From assembly GCA_036388855.1 (NCBI GenBank), contig DASVRA010000036.1, forward strand, positions 1-64,000: a stretch of 64,000 nt of DNA, in the 5' to 3' direction. Numbering within the stretch: the stretch's first letter is position 1; the number at the start of each line of letters is the position of its first letter. The DNA is from DASVRA01 sp036388855 (lineage in GTDB: Bacteria > Pseudomonadota > Alphaproteobacteria > Caulobacterales > Caulobacteraceae). Below the pieces are notes generated by a model. It was not told where the DNA came from. It did not search any database and saw only the letters and a program-made list of their open reading frames with translations. Below are positions 43,610-51,920 of this stretch, in pieces. The translations under genes were made by a program, and so were the position numbers.

Positions 43610-45019
43610 TTACGCCGCTCGCGGCAGAACCAGCGCCGTCCTCAGCCCCGGTCCCAGGCCGCCCGCGACCTTGCCGGGCCCTTCGTCGATTTCCAGCCGG
43701 CCGCCGTGGGCTTCGGCGACGGCGGAGACGAGGGAGAGGCCCAAGCCCACGCCGGGTTCGTTGCGGCTGTTCTCCAGGCGCACGAAGCGCTGGACGATGC
43801 GCGGGCGGTCAGCGTCGGGCACGCCGGGGCCGGTGTCGGTGACGGAGAACTCGATCTCGCCTGAGGAGCGGCGGCGCACGCGCAGGACCACGGCGCCGCC
43901 TTCAGGGGTATACTTCACCGCGTTGTCGAGGAGGTTGGCCAGGGCCTGGGCCAGGAACTCGCGGTTGCCGCGCGCGGTCAGGCCCGGGACCACCTCGGCG
44001 CGGAACTCCAGGCCCTTGTCCTCGCAGAGCGGCTCGTAGAGCTCCGAGATGTCGGCGGCGAGTTCGCCGGGGTCGAAGGTCTGAGGGTCAGGGACCTGGC
44101 CGGCGGCCTGGAGGCGGGCGATGGCGAGGACGGCGTTGAAGGTCTTGAGCACGCCATCGGAGTCTTCGAGCGCGGTCTCCAGCGCCGCCACCGGATCGCC
44201 GCGGCCAGATTCGACGTCGAGCAGAGCCACTTCGAGGCGCGCGCGCAGGCGGGTGAGCGGCGAGCGGAGGTCGTGGGCGATGGCGTCGCCGGCATGGCGC
44301 AGGCCGGCCATCGAGCGCTCCAGCCGGTCGAGCATGTCGTTAAGCCCCGCGGCCAGCTCGTCGAACTCGTCGTGTGAGCCGCGCACATGGGCGCGGGCGC
44401 GCAGGTCGCCAGAGCGCACCGAGTTCACCACCCCGCTCAGGCCCGCCATGGCGCGCGAGACATTGCGGCTGACCAGCACGCCGCCGACCAGACCTAGCGC
44501 CAGCACCAGTGCCCCGGCGCCCCAGAGGGCGCGCACGATCTTGCCGACGAACTCCTCGGACTGGCCCACGTCGGAGCCGACGAACAGGTATTCGCCGCCA
44601 GGCAGGCGGATCTGCTCGCCGCGGGCTGCGCGCTTGACCTCGGCGCCCGAGGGGTCGGTTTCGGTGACCTGGAAGTCGGCCCAAGCCTGGGGTTCGCTGA
44701 GATCGTCGACGGGGGACTCGGCGATGGTGCCGGTGATCCGCTCTCCCTCCTTGTCCATCAACAGATAGAGGAACGGCGGGTTCTCGCCGGCGGAGCGTTC
44801 GATCAGGGCGAGGTTCAGCGCGGTGGGACCGCCCGAGCGGTAGATGGTCTCCAGCTGCTGCATCTCGCGGGCGATCTCGCGGTCGGCGCGCCGCCTCACT
44901 TCACCGGCGGTGACGGCGTAGATGTAGAACAGGAAGGCGGAAGCCGCGAACGCGAACAGCGCTAAAAACAGCAGCGTCAGCCGGAACGGCGTAGTGCGGA
45001 AGAGGGCGGGGAGCCGCAT
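43610..45019 (-). CDS. Sensor histidine kinase (HAMP, OmpR-type partner)
   Basis: A 469-residue kinase with TM1 at about 14-36 (LTLLFLALFAFAASAFLFYI), a periplasmic sensor of about 125 residues, TM2 near 160-185 (WGAGALVLALGLVGGVLVSR), HAMP, dimerisation domain with DAIAHDLRSPLTRLRARLEV (His near 249) and a catalytic domain (NLLDNAVKYTPEGG, DTGPGV, GVGLGLSLV). It starts 7 bases after the response regulator stop. Position next to degP and ccmFH resembles the rhizobial cyc-degP locus, where a comparable two-component pair occurs, so an envelope-stress or metal signal is plausible but not shown. Confidence 0.93.
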   Translation of the reverse strand: MRLPALFRTTPFRLTLLFLALFAFAASAFLFYIYAVTAGEVRRRADREIAREMQQLETIYRSGGPTALNLALIERSAGENPPFLYLLMDKEGERITGTIAESPVDDLSEPQAWADFQVTETDPSGAEVKRAARGEQIRLPGGEYLFVGSDVGQSEEFVGKIVRALWGAGALVLALGLVGGVLVSRNVSRAMAGLSGVVNSVRSGDLRARAHVRGSHDEFDELAAGLNDMLDRLERSMAGLRHAGDAIAHDLRSPLTRLRARLEVALLDVESGRGDPVAALETALEDSDGVLKTFNAVLAIARLQAAGQVPDPQTFDPGELAADISELYEPLCEDKGLEFRAEVVPGLTARGNREFLAQALANLLDNAVKYTPEGGAVVLRVRRRSSGEIEFSVTDTGPGVPDADRPRIVQRFVRLENSRNEPGVGLGLSLVSAVAEAHGGRLEIDEGPGKVAGGLGPGLRTALVLPRAA

Positions 45020-45026
45020 AGGCTCC

Positions 45027-45698
45027 TTAAGCCTCCAGGCGGTATCCCGCCCCGCGCACCGTCTGCAGCATCGGGCGGTCGAAGCCCTTATCGATCTTGG
45101 AGCGCAGACGGGAGATGTGGACGTCGATCACATTGGTCTGGGGGTCGAAGTGGTATTCCCAGACCTTCTCCAGCAGCATCGTGCGGGTCACCGACTGGCC
45201 GGCGTGGCGCATCATGAATTCGAGTAGTTGGAACTCGCGCGGCTGCAGGTCGATCTCCTTGCCCTGGCGGTGGACGGTGCGGTGGATCAGGTCCATCTCC
45301 AGGTCTCCGACCTTGAGCTGGGTGTGCACCGAGCCGGTCTCGTGGCGCCGGGCCAGGGCCTCGATCCGGGCGTTGAGTTCGGCCAGGGCGTAGGGCTTGA
45401 CCAGGTAGTCGTCGCCGCCGGCCTTCAGCCCCTTCACCCGGTCGTCGATCTCGCCAAGCGCCGAGAGGAACAGCACCGGCGTCTGGTCGCCTTCGCGGCG
45501 CAGGCTTTCGACCAGCGCGATGCCGTCCATGCGCGGCATCATCCGGTCGACCACCATCACGTCGAACTCGCCCTTGCGCGCCTCTTCGAGGCCGTAGGCG
45601 CCGTCGGCGGCGAGCACACTCTCGTGGCCGGCGTCTTCGAGGCCGCGCGCCATGGCCTTGGCGGCTTCTTCGTCGTCTTCGACGATCAGGATTCGCAT
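45027..45698 (-). CDS. OmpR-family response regulator
   Basis: A 223-residue regulator. The receiver has VEDDEEAA at the acidic pocket, the phospho-acceptor Asp51 in FDVMVVDRMMPRMDG, the Thr/Ser position in LFLSALGE and the Lys in YLVKPYAL. The C-terminal winged helix includes LQPREFQLLEFMMRHAGQ and VIDVHISRLRSKIDKG with the recognition helix, and ends in VRGAGYRLEA. It is the first gene of the pair with the kinase at 43610. A perfect 13-base hairpin separates it from degP. Target promoters are unknown. Confidence 0.95.
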   Translation of the reverse strand: MRILIVEDDEEAAKAMARGLEDAGHESVLAADGAYGLEEARKGEFDVMVVDRMMPRMDGIALVESLRREGDQTPVLFLSALGEIDDRVKGLKAGGDDYLVKPYALAELNARIEALARRHETGSVHTQLKVGDLEMDLIHRTVHRQGKEIDLQPREFQLLEFMMRHAGQSVTRTMLLEKVWEYHFDPQTNVIDVHISRLRSKIDKGFDRPMLQTVRGAGYRLEA

Positions 45699-45717
45699 GG
45701 TCGTCCCCCCAGACGTT

Positions 45718-45753
45718 CGGCGGCGGGGCGACCATAGCGCCGCCCCGCCGCCG
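45718..45753 (-). terminator. Strong hairpin between degP and the response regulator
   Basis: CGGCGGCGGGGCG (45718-45730) and CGCCCCGCCGCCG (45741-45753) form a perfect 13-base stem with a 10-base loop, starting 2 bases after the degP stop on the minus strand. No clear T-run follows, so it may act as a partial terminator or mRNA-stabilising element between degP and the regulator genes. Confidence 0.55.
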
Positions 45754-45755
45754 GT

Positions 45756-47321
45756 TTAAGGCTCGATCTTGATCGGGACGAAGGTGTTGCGTCCCTGGCG
45801 GTAGACTTGCAGCAGGATGCTCGGCCGCTGCTCGCGCTTGGCCTGGGCCACGGCGGCGGGCAGATCGGCGGGGCTGGCGGTCGGGCGCTGGTTGGCGCTG
45901 ACGATCACGTCTCCCCGGCGCAGGCCCTTGCGCCCGGCGTCGGTCCCGGCGGTGACGCTCTCGACCACCACGCCGCGCACGTCTGCGGGGATCGAGTAGC
46001 GCCGCTGGGCGGCGGCGTCCAAGGGGCCGAAGGTCATGCCGAGCGCGCTTGGGCGCGGGGCGGCGGGGGCCTCGGGCGCTTCGCCCTGGTTGTCGTTGTC
46101 GTTGTCGTTGGCCGAGCGGTTCAGCTCGGATTCGGAGGGGCGCATACCCGAGCGGATCTGGACCTGCTGCTGGCGGCCATCGCGCAGCACGGTCAGGCGC
46201 ATGACCTCGCCCGAGCGCGTGCCGCCGACTTTGCGGGTGAGTTCGGAGGAGCCGTTCACGTCGGCGCCGTTGAACTGCAGCACCACGTCGCCGCTCCGCA
46301 GGCCGGCCTTGTCGGCGGGGCCGCCAGGAGTCACGTCGGCGACCAAAGCCCCCTTGCGCCCTTTGAGACCCAGGCTCTCGGCGATCTCAGGCGTCACGTT
46401 CTGGATGGTGGCGCCCATGTAGCCGCGGCTGATCTTGCCGCCGCTGATCAACTGCTTGGTGATGGTGTCGGCCACGTCGGAGGGGATGGCGAAGCCGATG
46501 CCGACCGAGCCTCCAGACGGCGAGAAGATCGCGCTGTTGACCCCGATCACCCGCCCGTAGACGTCGAAGGTCGGGCCGCCGGAGTTGCCGCGGTTAATCG
46601 GCGCGTCGATCTGGATGTAGTTGACGAAGGCCGTGTCGCCGATGTCGCGGCCATAGGCGGAGACGATGCCGGCCGTGGCCGTGCCGCCCAGGCCGAAGGG
46701 GTTGCCGACGGTGATCACCCAGTCGCCGACGCGCGGCTTGGCCGAGTTCTCGAAGTTGACGAAGGGGAAGTTGCGCCCCTCGACCTTGATCACCGCCAGA
46801 TCGGTGGCCTCGTCGCGGCCGACCACCCGGCCCTTCAATTCGCGCTCGTCCTTCAGGGTCACGCGGATGTCGGTGGCGTTCTCGACCACATGGTTGTTGG
46901 TGACGATGTAGCCGTCCGAGGAGATGAAGAAGCCCGAGCCCGAGGACATCGCCTCCGGCTGGTTCTGCGGGGTCTGCTGGTCGCCGCCGCGCGGATTGGG
47001 CTGCTGGCCCTTGGGCACGATGTCGAAGGGGAAGTTTTCGAAGCCTGGGATGCCCCGCAGGCGGCTGGTGTCCACCTTGGTGGTCACGTCGATCGAAACG
47101 ACGGCCGGCGAGACCCGGTCGAAGATGTCGGCGAACGACAGCGGCGCGCCGGGGGGCGGCGCGAAGATCGGCGCGGTGGATGCCTTGATCAGCGACAGCG
47201 GGCTCTTTTCCGGCGAGCGGTGCGGCGGCGTCCAGCCCGAGCCCACGCCGGCGAGCGCGGCGACGCCAACGCCGGCGGCGGCGATCGCGCCCACGAGATA
47301 ACCGGTCTTCTTGACGGGCAT
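45756..47321 (-). CDS. degP: Do-family periplasmic serine protease (DegP/HtrA)
   Basis: A 521-residue protease/chaperone of the envelope. After an N-terminal signal or anchor (TGYLVGAIAAAGVGVAALAG), the trypsin-like domain shows the triad: His in YIVTNNHVVENATDI, Asp in DEATDLAVIKVEG and Ser in INRGNSGGPTFDVYG. Two PDZ domains follow (MGATIQNVTPEIAESLGLKG near 285, VVVESVTAGTDAGRKGLRRG near 455), joined by an Asn/Asp-rich stretch. The ATG at 47321 is preferred over GTG 47339, with GAAGG about 10 bases upstream. Placement next to ccmH matches the known alphaproteobacterial cyc-degP order. It should degrade or refold misfolded periplasmic proteins. Confidence 0.95.
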   Translation of the reverse strand: MPVKKTGYLVGAIAAAGVGVAALAGVGSGWTPPHRSPEKSPLSLIKASTAPIFAPPPGAPLSFADIFDRVSPAVVSIDVTTKVDTSRLRGIPGFENFPFDIVPKGQQPNPRGGDQQTPQNQPEAMSSGSGFFISSDGYIVTNNHVVENATDIRVTLKDERELKGRVVGRDEATDLAVIKVEGRNFPFVNFENSAKPRVGDWVITVGNPFGLGGTATAGIVSAYGRDIGDTAFVNYIQIDAPINRGNSGGPTFDVYGRVIGVNSAIFSPSGGSVGIGFAIPSDVADTITKQLISGGKISRGYMGATIQNVTPEIAESLGLKGRKGALVADVTPGGPADKAGLRSGDVVLQFNGADVNGSSELTRKVGGTRSGEVMRLTVLRDGRQQQVQIRSGMRPSESELNRSANDNDNDNQGEAPEAPAAPRPSALGMTFGPLDAAAQRRYSIPADVRGVVVESVTAGTDAGRKGLRRGDVIVSANQRPTASPADLPAAVAQAKREQRPSILLQVYRQGRNTFVPIKIEP

Positions 47322-47403
47322 TCTACTTTTAACCTTCACGATAGGCGGCGGCTGGTTTTTCGCTGTTATAGCTAGGCGTCCTGCCCCCGGACGCCAATCC
47401 CCT

Positions 47404-47919
47404 TCAAGTTACCTTTGCGTCATCCGGCAAGGTGTTCTTTTGGCGGTTGTTTGTCGGAATGGCGGCGGAGCCCTCGCCCGCCAGCCGCGCCAACTCCGCC
47501 TCCTCCTCGTCCGACAGCGGCGCCTCCCCTGAACGCCGCCGGCGGCCGTGCAGGAATAGGGCCACGCCAGCGCCCAGGAGCACAACCGCGGGCGTGAGCC
47601 AGAGGATGGCGTTGCCGGGCGAGAAGCTCGGCTCCAGCAGCACGAATTCGCCGTAGCGATCGACCAGGAAGCGGCGGATTTCGATGTCGGAGCGGCCTTG
47701 GGCGACCTGCTCGCGGATGATCCCGCGCAGGTCCGCGGCGATGTCGGCCTCCGAGTCGTCGATCGACTCGTTCTGGCAGACCACGCAGCGGAACCGCTGG
47801 AACAGCGCGCGGGCGCGGGCCTCTTGGGCCGGGTCCGGCAGCCGCTCGGACGGATCGGGCGCGGCGGCGGTCAGCAGAAGGGCGGCGAGCGAGGCGGCCA
47901 GGGGCGTGAGACGCCTCAT
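47404..47919 (-). CDS. ccmH: Cytochrome c maturation protein CcmH
   Basis: A 171-residue periplasmic thioredoxin-like protein that reduces apocytochrome c before haem attachment. It has a signal peptide (LTPLAASLAALLLTAAAPDP), the redox motif RCVVCQNESIDDSEADIAAD (CXXC), the following RGIIREQVAQGRSDIEIRRF and YGEFVLLEP segments and a membrane helix (AILWLTPAVVLLGAGVALFL) with a cytoplasmic tail. It is the CcmH part without a fused CcmI. The ATG at 47919 overlaps the chrA stop as ATGA. By the family order it should follow ccmF directly, but chrA lies between them. Confidence 0.93.
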   Translation of the reverse strand: MRRLTPLAASLAALLLTAAAPDPSERLPDPAQEARARALFQRFRCVVCQNESIDDSEADIAADLRGIIREQVAQGRSDIEIRRFLVDRYGEFVLLEPSFSPGNAILWLTPAVVLLGAGVALFLHGRRRRSGEAPLSDEEEAELARLAGEGSAAIPTNNRQKNTLPDDAKVT

Positions 47920-49253
47920 CCGGCGATCCCAAGGAGGCCCAGCCCCAGCGCGGCGGCCGCGCAGACAGCCAAGGTGGTGACCACGCCGCGGTGCAGAAAG
48001 AAGAGCAGGACCACCGCCAACGCGGTGAGGCCGAGCGCCTCCGGCGAGACGGTGGCGAGCCGCGGCAGGTCGAGGGCAACTGGGCCGCCCTGGACGTGGA
48101 CGAAACCGCGGAACAGGACGTGTAGGCCGAACCAGAGGGCGAGGTTGGCGATCACGCCGACGACGGCGGCGGTGATCATCGCCAGGGCGCCCTGCATCGC
48201 CTTGGCGCGCTGGAGCCGCTCGACGAAGGGCGCGGCGGCGAAGATCCACAGGAAGCAGGGGGCGAAGGTGACCCACAGCGTCATCAGCGCGCCCAGGCCG
48301 CCCGCGAGCAGCGGCGTGAACGGGGCGGGAGCGCGGAAGGCGGCGAGGAAGCCGACGAACTGGGTGACCAGGATCAGGGGGCCGGGCGTGGTTTCGGCCA
48401 GGCCCAGGCCGTCCGCCATCTCGCCGGGGTTCAGCCAGCCGGAGTCGACCGCCTGCTGGGCCATGTAGGACAGCACCGCATAGGCGCCGCCGAAGGTGAC
48501 CACCGCCAGCTTGGAGAAGAACAGGCCGATCTGGACCAGCACATGGTCAGGCCCGAGCAAGGCCAGGGCGAGCAGCAGCGGCGCGGCCCATAGGGCGGCC
48601 CAGGCGGCGATAGTCCGCAGACTGGAGAGCCACGGCCGCGGTTCGGACGACAGTGCAGCGGCTTGGGCACCGGTGGCCTTGAGCGCCAGCAGATCGGACC
48701 GGGCGCGTCCGATCAGGTAGCCGGCGAGCGCGGCGGCGGCGATCACCAGGGGGAACGGGAGCTGGAAGACGAACAGGGCGAGGAAGGCCAGCGCCGCCGC
48801 GGCGACCTTGACCCGGCTGTTCAGCGCGCGCTTGCCCACTCGAATCAGGGCTTCCACGACGATGGCCAGCACCGCCGCCTTCACGCCCACGAAGGCGGTC
48901 TGCACCCAGGTGAGTTGGGCGGCGTAGGCGTAGAGGATGGACAGGGCCAGGACGATGGCCGCGCCGGGGATGATGAACAGCAGGCCGGCCGCGAGGCCGC
49001 CCCGGAGGCCATGCAGCTTCCAGCCGACGTAGGTGGCGAGCTGCTGGGCCTCGGGGCCGGGCAGCAGGGTGCAGAAGTTCAGCGCCTTGAGGTAGGCGTC
49101 CTCGCCGATCCAGCGCTTCTCCTCGACCAGGACACGGTGCATCAGGGCGATCTGCCCGGCGGGGCCGCCGAAGTTGATGAGGCCGATGCGGCCGAAGGTG
49201 CGCACCACGTCCGGGAAGCTGGGCGCATCGGCGGCGGGGGATGTCGTGGTCAT
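47916..49253 (-). CDS. chrA: Chromate transporter ChrA (two-domain)
   Basis: A 445-residue membrane protein with about ten helices in two related halves: FGRIGLINFGGPAGQIALMH and LLPGPEAQQLATYVGWKLHG in the first, FGGAYAVLSYMAQQAVDSGW and GLAETTPGPLILVTQFVGFL in the second. The family exports chromate (or a related oxyanion) using the membrane potential. The start is ATG 49253 (MTTTSPAADAPSFPDVVRT), where relatives begin; the frame is open to 49328. It sits between ccmF and ccmH and overlaps ccmH by 4 bases, an unusual place for it. Substrate specificity is inferred from family. Confidence 0.93.
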   Translation of the reverse strand: MTTTSPAADAPSFPDVVRTFGRIGLINFGGPAGQIALMHRVLVEEKRWIGEDAYLKALNFCTLLPGPEAQQLATYVGWKLHGLRGGLAAGLLFIIPGAAIVLALSILYAYAAQLTWVQTAFVGVKAAVLAIVVEALIRVGKRALNSRVKVAAAALAFLALFVFQLPFPLVIAAAALAGYLIGRARSDLLALKATGAQAAALSSEPRPWLSSLRTIAAWAALWAAPLLLALALLGPDHVLVQIGLFFSKLAVVTFGGAYAVLSYMAQQAVDSGWLNPGEMADGLGLAETTPGPLILVTQFVGFLAAFRAPAPFTPLLAGGLGALMTLWVTFAPCFLWIFAAAPFVERLQRAKAMQGALAMITAAVVGVIANLALWFGLHVLFRGFVHVQGGPVALDLPRLATVSPEALGLTALAVVLLFFLHRGVVTTLAVCAAAALGLGLLGIAG

Positions 49254-49343
49254 GCGTCGGCCGTCCTGAAACATCAGGTCAGCGCGACTCTTGGGCGTTG
49301 CCGCCTTGGACCGGGAGGCCGCGCGCATCCCGATGTCCCGCTG

Positions 49344-51350
49344 CTAACCCGAACTGGCGGAAACGGGAAGAGGAGACGCGGCCGGGGTCTGGCGCGAACG
49401 CTGCGGCACGGCGAAGCGCAGGCGGCGGTCGGATAGGGAAATCAATCCCCCGATGGCCATCAACAGGGGGCCGAGGAAGATCAGCCGCGCCCAGGGATTG
49501 AAGTAGGCGCGGATCACCCACAGGCCTTGCTCGGCCCCGGCGCGGGGTTCGCCCATGACCAGATAGATGTCGTCGAGGCCGCGCTGGCAGATGGCGACTT
49601 CCGAGGTGTTCTGACCTCCGGCCAGGAACAGGCGGCGCTCGGGCGCGGCCTGGCAGACCGGGGCGCCGTTGCGGGTGACCGTGATGGCGGCGCGCTGGGC
49701 GGAGTAGTTGGCTTCTTGCACCTCGCGGACGCCCTCGAGCCGCAGATCGAATCCGGCCACGGCCATGCTCGCGCTGGGACGCAAGGCGGCGGAGGCTTCG
49801 GCCTTCCAAGACGTTTCGAAGCAGGCGCCGAGGACGAAGACGCCGAGGCCCAGGTGGGCAAGCGTCATGCCCCAGGCGCCGCGCGGCAGGCCCTTGAACC
49901 GGCGGCCAACTTCCTCGGGAGAGACGCGGCCGAGGCGGGTGCGTTCGGCCACCTCGGCAAGCGAGCCGGCGATCAGCCAGAAGCCGAGGGCGATGCCGGC
50001 GGCGGCGAACAGCTTGCGCGGCTCCTGCAGGAACAGGACCAGCGCGAAGGCCGCGAGCGCGATCAGTCCCGCCGCCCACAGGCGCTGGAGCGCGCCCAAG
50101 GCGTCGCCGCGTTTCCAAGCGAGCAGCGGCCCCAGAGGCGTCAGTAGCAGGCAGATCGCCATCAGCGGGGTGAAGGTGAGGTTGAAGTAGGGGGGGCCGA
50201 CGGAGATCGGCTCTCCGGTGAAGGCTTCGCGGATCAGCGGGTAGAGGGTGCCGACCAGCACGGTGGCAGCGGCGGTGGAGAGCAGCACGTTGTTGAGCAC
50301 CAGCGCGCCTTCCCGGCTGATCGGGGCGAACAGGCCGCCGGGCTGGAGCTTGGGCGCCCGCCAGGCGTAGAGGGCGAAGCCGGTCCCCAGCGCGCCGATC
50401 AGGATGGCCAGGAGCAGAGAGCCTCGGGTCGGGTCCAGCGCGAAGGCGTGGACGGAGGTCAGCACGCCCGAGCGAACCAGGAAGGCGCCCAGCATGGAGA
50501 AGCCGAAGGCGGCGATGGCCAGCAGCACGGTCCAGGCGGCGAGCGCATTGCGCTTCTCGGTGACGGCGGCGGAGTGGAGCAACGCGGTGGCGACCAGCCA
50601 AGGCATGAAGCTGGCGTTCTCCACCGGATCCCAGAACCACCAGCCGCCCCAGCCGAGTTCATAGTACGCCCAGTAGGAGCCGAGCGTGATGCCGACGGTA
50701 AGCAGGCTCCAGGCTGCGAGGGTCCAGGGGCGGACCCAGCGGGCCCAGGCGGCGTCGACGCGGCCCTCGATGAGGGCGGCGAGGGCGAAGGAGAAGACGA
50801 CAGAGCAGCCGACGTAGCCGAGGTAGAGGAAAGGCGGGTGGATGGCGAGGAAGGGGTCTTGGAGCACCGGATTGAGCGAACGGCCTTCGATCGGGGCGGG
50901 GTCGAGCCGGGCGAAGGGGCTGGAGGCTAGCGCGGTGTAGCCGATGAACAGGACGCCGAGCGCACCCTGGACGGCGACGGCGGTGGTCTTGAGGTCCCGA
51001 GGGAGGCCGCGGCCCAGCGCCACGGCGGCGCCGAAGCCGGTGAGGGCGAGGTTCCAGAGCAGCATGGACCCTTCGTGGCTGCCCCAGACGGCGGCGACCT
51101 TGTAGAACAGCGGCTTGGCGGTGTGGGAGTTGGCGGCGACGTTGGCGACGGAGAAGTCGGAGCGGACGAAGGCCGACATCAGCGCTACGAAGGCCAGCAG
51201 GATCGAGAGGAAGGCGGTCAGCGCCGCGCCTTCGCTGACGCCGCTCAGTGCAGGGTCGCGGCGCGCGCGTCCGGCCGCGCCGGCGGCAAACTGGACGAGA
51301 GAGAAGCCCAACGCCAGCATCAGGGCGAAAGCGCCGAGTTCCGCGATCAT
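49344..51350 (-). CDS. ccmF: Cytochrome c haem lyase subunit CcmF
   Basis: A 668-residue polytopic inner-membrane protein that joins haem, delivered by CcmE, to apocytochrome c. The family hallmarks are WGSHEGSMLLWNLALTG near residue 85 and the tryptophan-rich LGWGGWWFWDPVENASFMPW near 230 that binds haem, with flanking His residues such as IHPPFLYLGYVG. About 15 helices are predicted. The ATG at 51350 overlaps the ccmE stop as ATGA. A long gap-free spacing to chrA (91 bases) is the only large interval in the locus. It is the ccmF of the ccmE-ccmF-ccmH set, with ccmG and ccmI not found here. Confidence 0.97.
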   Translation of the reverse strand: MIAELGAFALMLALGFSLVQFAAGAAGRARRDPALSGVSEGAALTAFLSILLAFVALMSAFVRSDFSVANVAANSHTAKPLFYKVAAVWGSHEGSMLLWNLALTGFGAAVALGRGLPRDLKTTAVAVQGALGVLFIGYTALASSPFARLDPAPIEGRSLNPVLQDPFLAIHPPFLYLGYVGCSVVFSFALAALIEGRVDAAWARWVRPWTLAAWSLLTVGITLGSYWAYYELGWGGWWFWDPVENASFMPWLVATALLHSAAVTEKRNALAAWTVLLAIAAFGFSMLGAFLVRSGVLTSVHAFALDPTRGSLLLAILIGALGTGFALYAWRAPKLQPGGLFAPISREGALVLNNVLLSTAAATVLVGTLYPLIREAFTGEPISVGPPYFNLTFTPLMAICLLLTPLGPLLAWKRGDALGALQRLWAAGLIALAAFALVLFLQEPRKLFAAAGIALGFWLIAGSLAEVAERTRLGRVSPEEVGRRFKGLPRGAWGMTLAHLGLGVFVLGACFETSWKAEASAALRPSASMAVAGFDLRLEGVREVQEANYSAQRAAITVTRNGAPVCQAAPERRLFLAGGQNTSEVAICQRGLDDIYLVMGEPRAGAEQGLWVIRAYFNPWARLIFLGPLLMAIGGLISLSDRRLRFAVPQRSRQTPAASPLPVSASSG

Positions 51351-51850
51351 CCGGTGCTGGCCATGGCGGGCACGCCGCCGCCTTCGCCCCGGCGCCATTC
51401 GCCGGACCGCTTCAGCGACTCCACTACTTCTTTGGGCATGTAGCGTTCGTCGTGCTTGGCCAGCACCTGGGTGGCGCGGAAACTGCCGTCGGGACCGAAT
51501 TGGCCCTGGGCGACGACGCCCTGGCCCTCGCGGAACAGGTCGGGAAGTTCACCGCGGTAGACTGCGGTGACGGCGGACCGCTGGTCGGCAATACGGAAGC
51601 GGACGAGGCCGGAGCCTTCGCGAGCGACGCTGCCGGGCTGGACGAGACCGCCGATGCGGACGGTCTGGCCGGGGCGGAGGTGCCTGGCGGCGGCTTCGCT
51701 GGGCCCATAGAAGAACACTACCGCGTCACGCATGGCGACCAAGCTAAGCGCCACGGCCAGAGTCAGGACCGGGGCAACCGCCAGCACCACCGTCAGCCGG
51801 CGGCGCGCGGTGGGGGATTTGGGGAGCAGGGCCATGCGGGCGCGGAACAT
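51347..51850 (-). CDS. ccmE: Haem chaperone CcmE
   Basis: A 167-residue haem carrier with one N-terminal membrane anchor (LTVVLAVAPVLTLAVALSLV) and an OB-fold periplasmic domain (RIGGLVQPGSVAREGSGLVR, then GELPDLFREGQGVVAQGQF). The haem ligand His lies in LAKHDERYMP with the conserved Tyr. The ATG at 51850 has GAGGG about 8 bases upstream; an ATG at 51835 is also possible, and longer frames run through a repeat. It ends in an ATGA overlap with ccmF. The ccmI gene that often precedes it is not here; an unrelated gene lies upstream. Confidence 0.95.
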   Translation of the reverse strand: MFRARMALLPKSPTARRRLTVVLAVAPVLTLAVALSLVAMRDAVVFFYGPSEAAARHLRPGQTVRIGGLVQPGSVAREGSGLVRFRIADQRSAVTAVYRGELPDLFREGQGVVAQGQFGPDGSFRATQVLAKHDERYMPKEVVESLKRSGEWRRGEGGGVPAMASTG

Positions 51851-51868
51851 AGGCGCGCCCTCAACCGG

Positions 51869-51912
51869 CGTCATCCTCGGCCTCGCACCTCGGCACGAGG
51901 CCGAGGGTGACG
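51869..51912. repeat. Perfect REP-like hairpin upstream of ccmE
   Basis: CGTCATCCTCGGCCTCG (51869-51885) pairs with CGAGGCCGAGGGTGACG (51896-51912) in a 17-base stem with one T-G wobble and a 10-base loop. The stem and its GTCA start match the units at 43491-43588. It lies 8 bases from the stop of the gene at 51921 and 18 bases from the ccmE start, so it could end one transcript or shape the ccmE leader. Confidence 0.7.
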
Positions 51913-51920
51913 GAAGGTGT

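Noticed and set aside
47404..51850. ccmG and ccmI within the cytochrome c locus
   Set aside because: No DsbE-like or CcmI-like frame is present between 47404 and 52493; they must be elsewhere.
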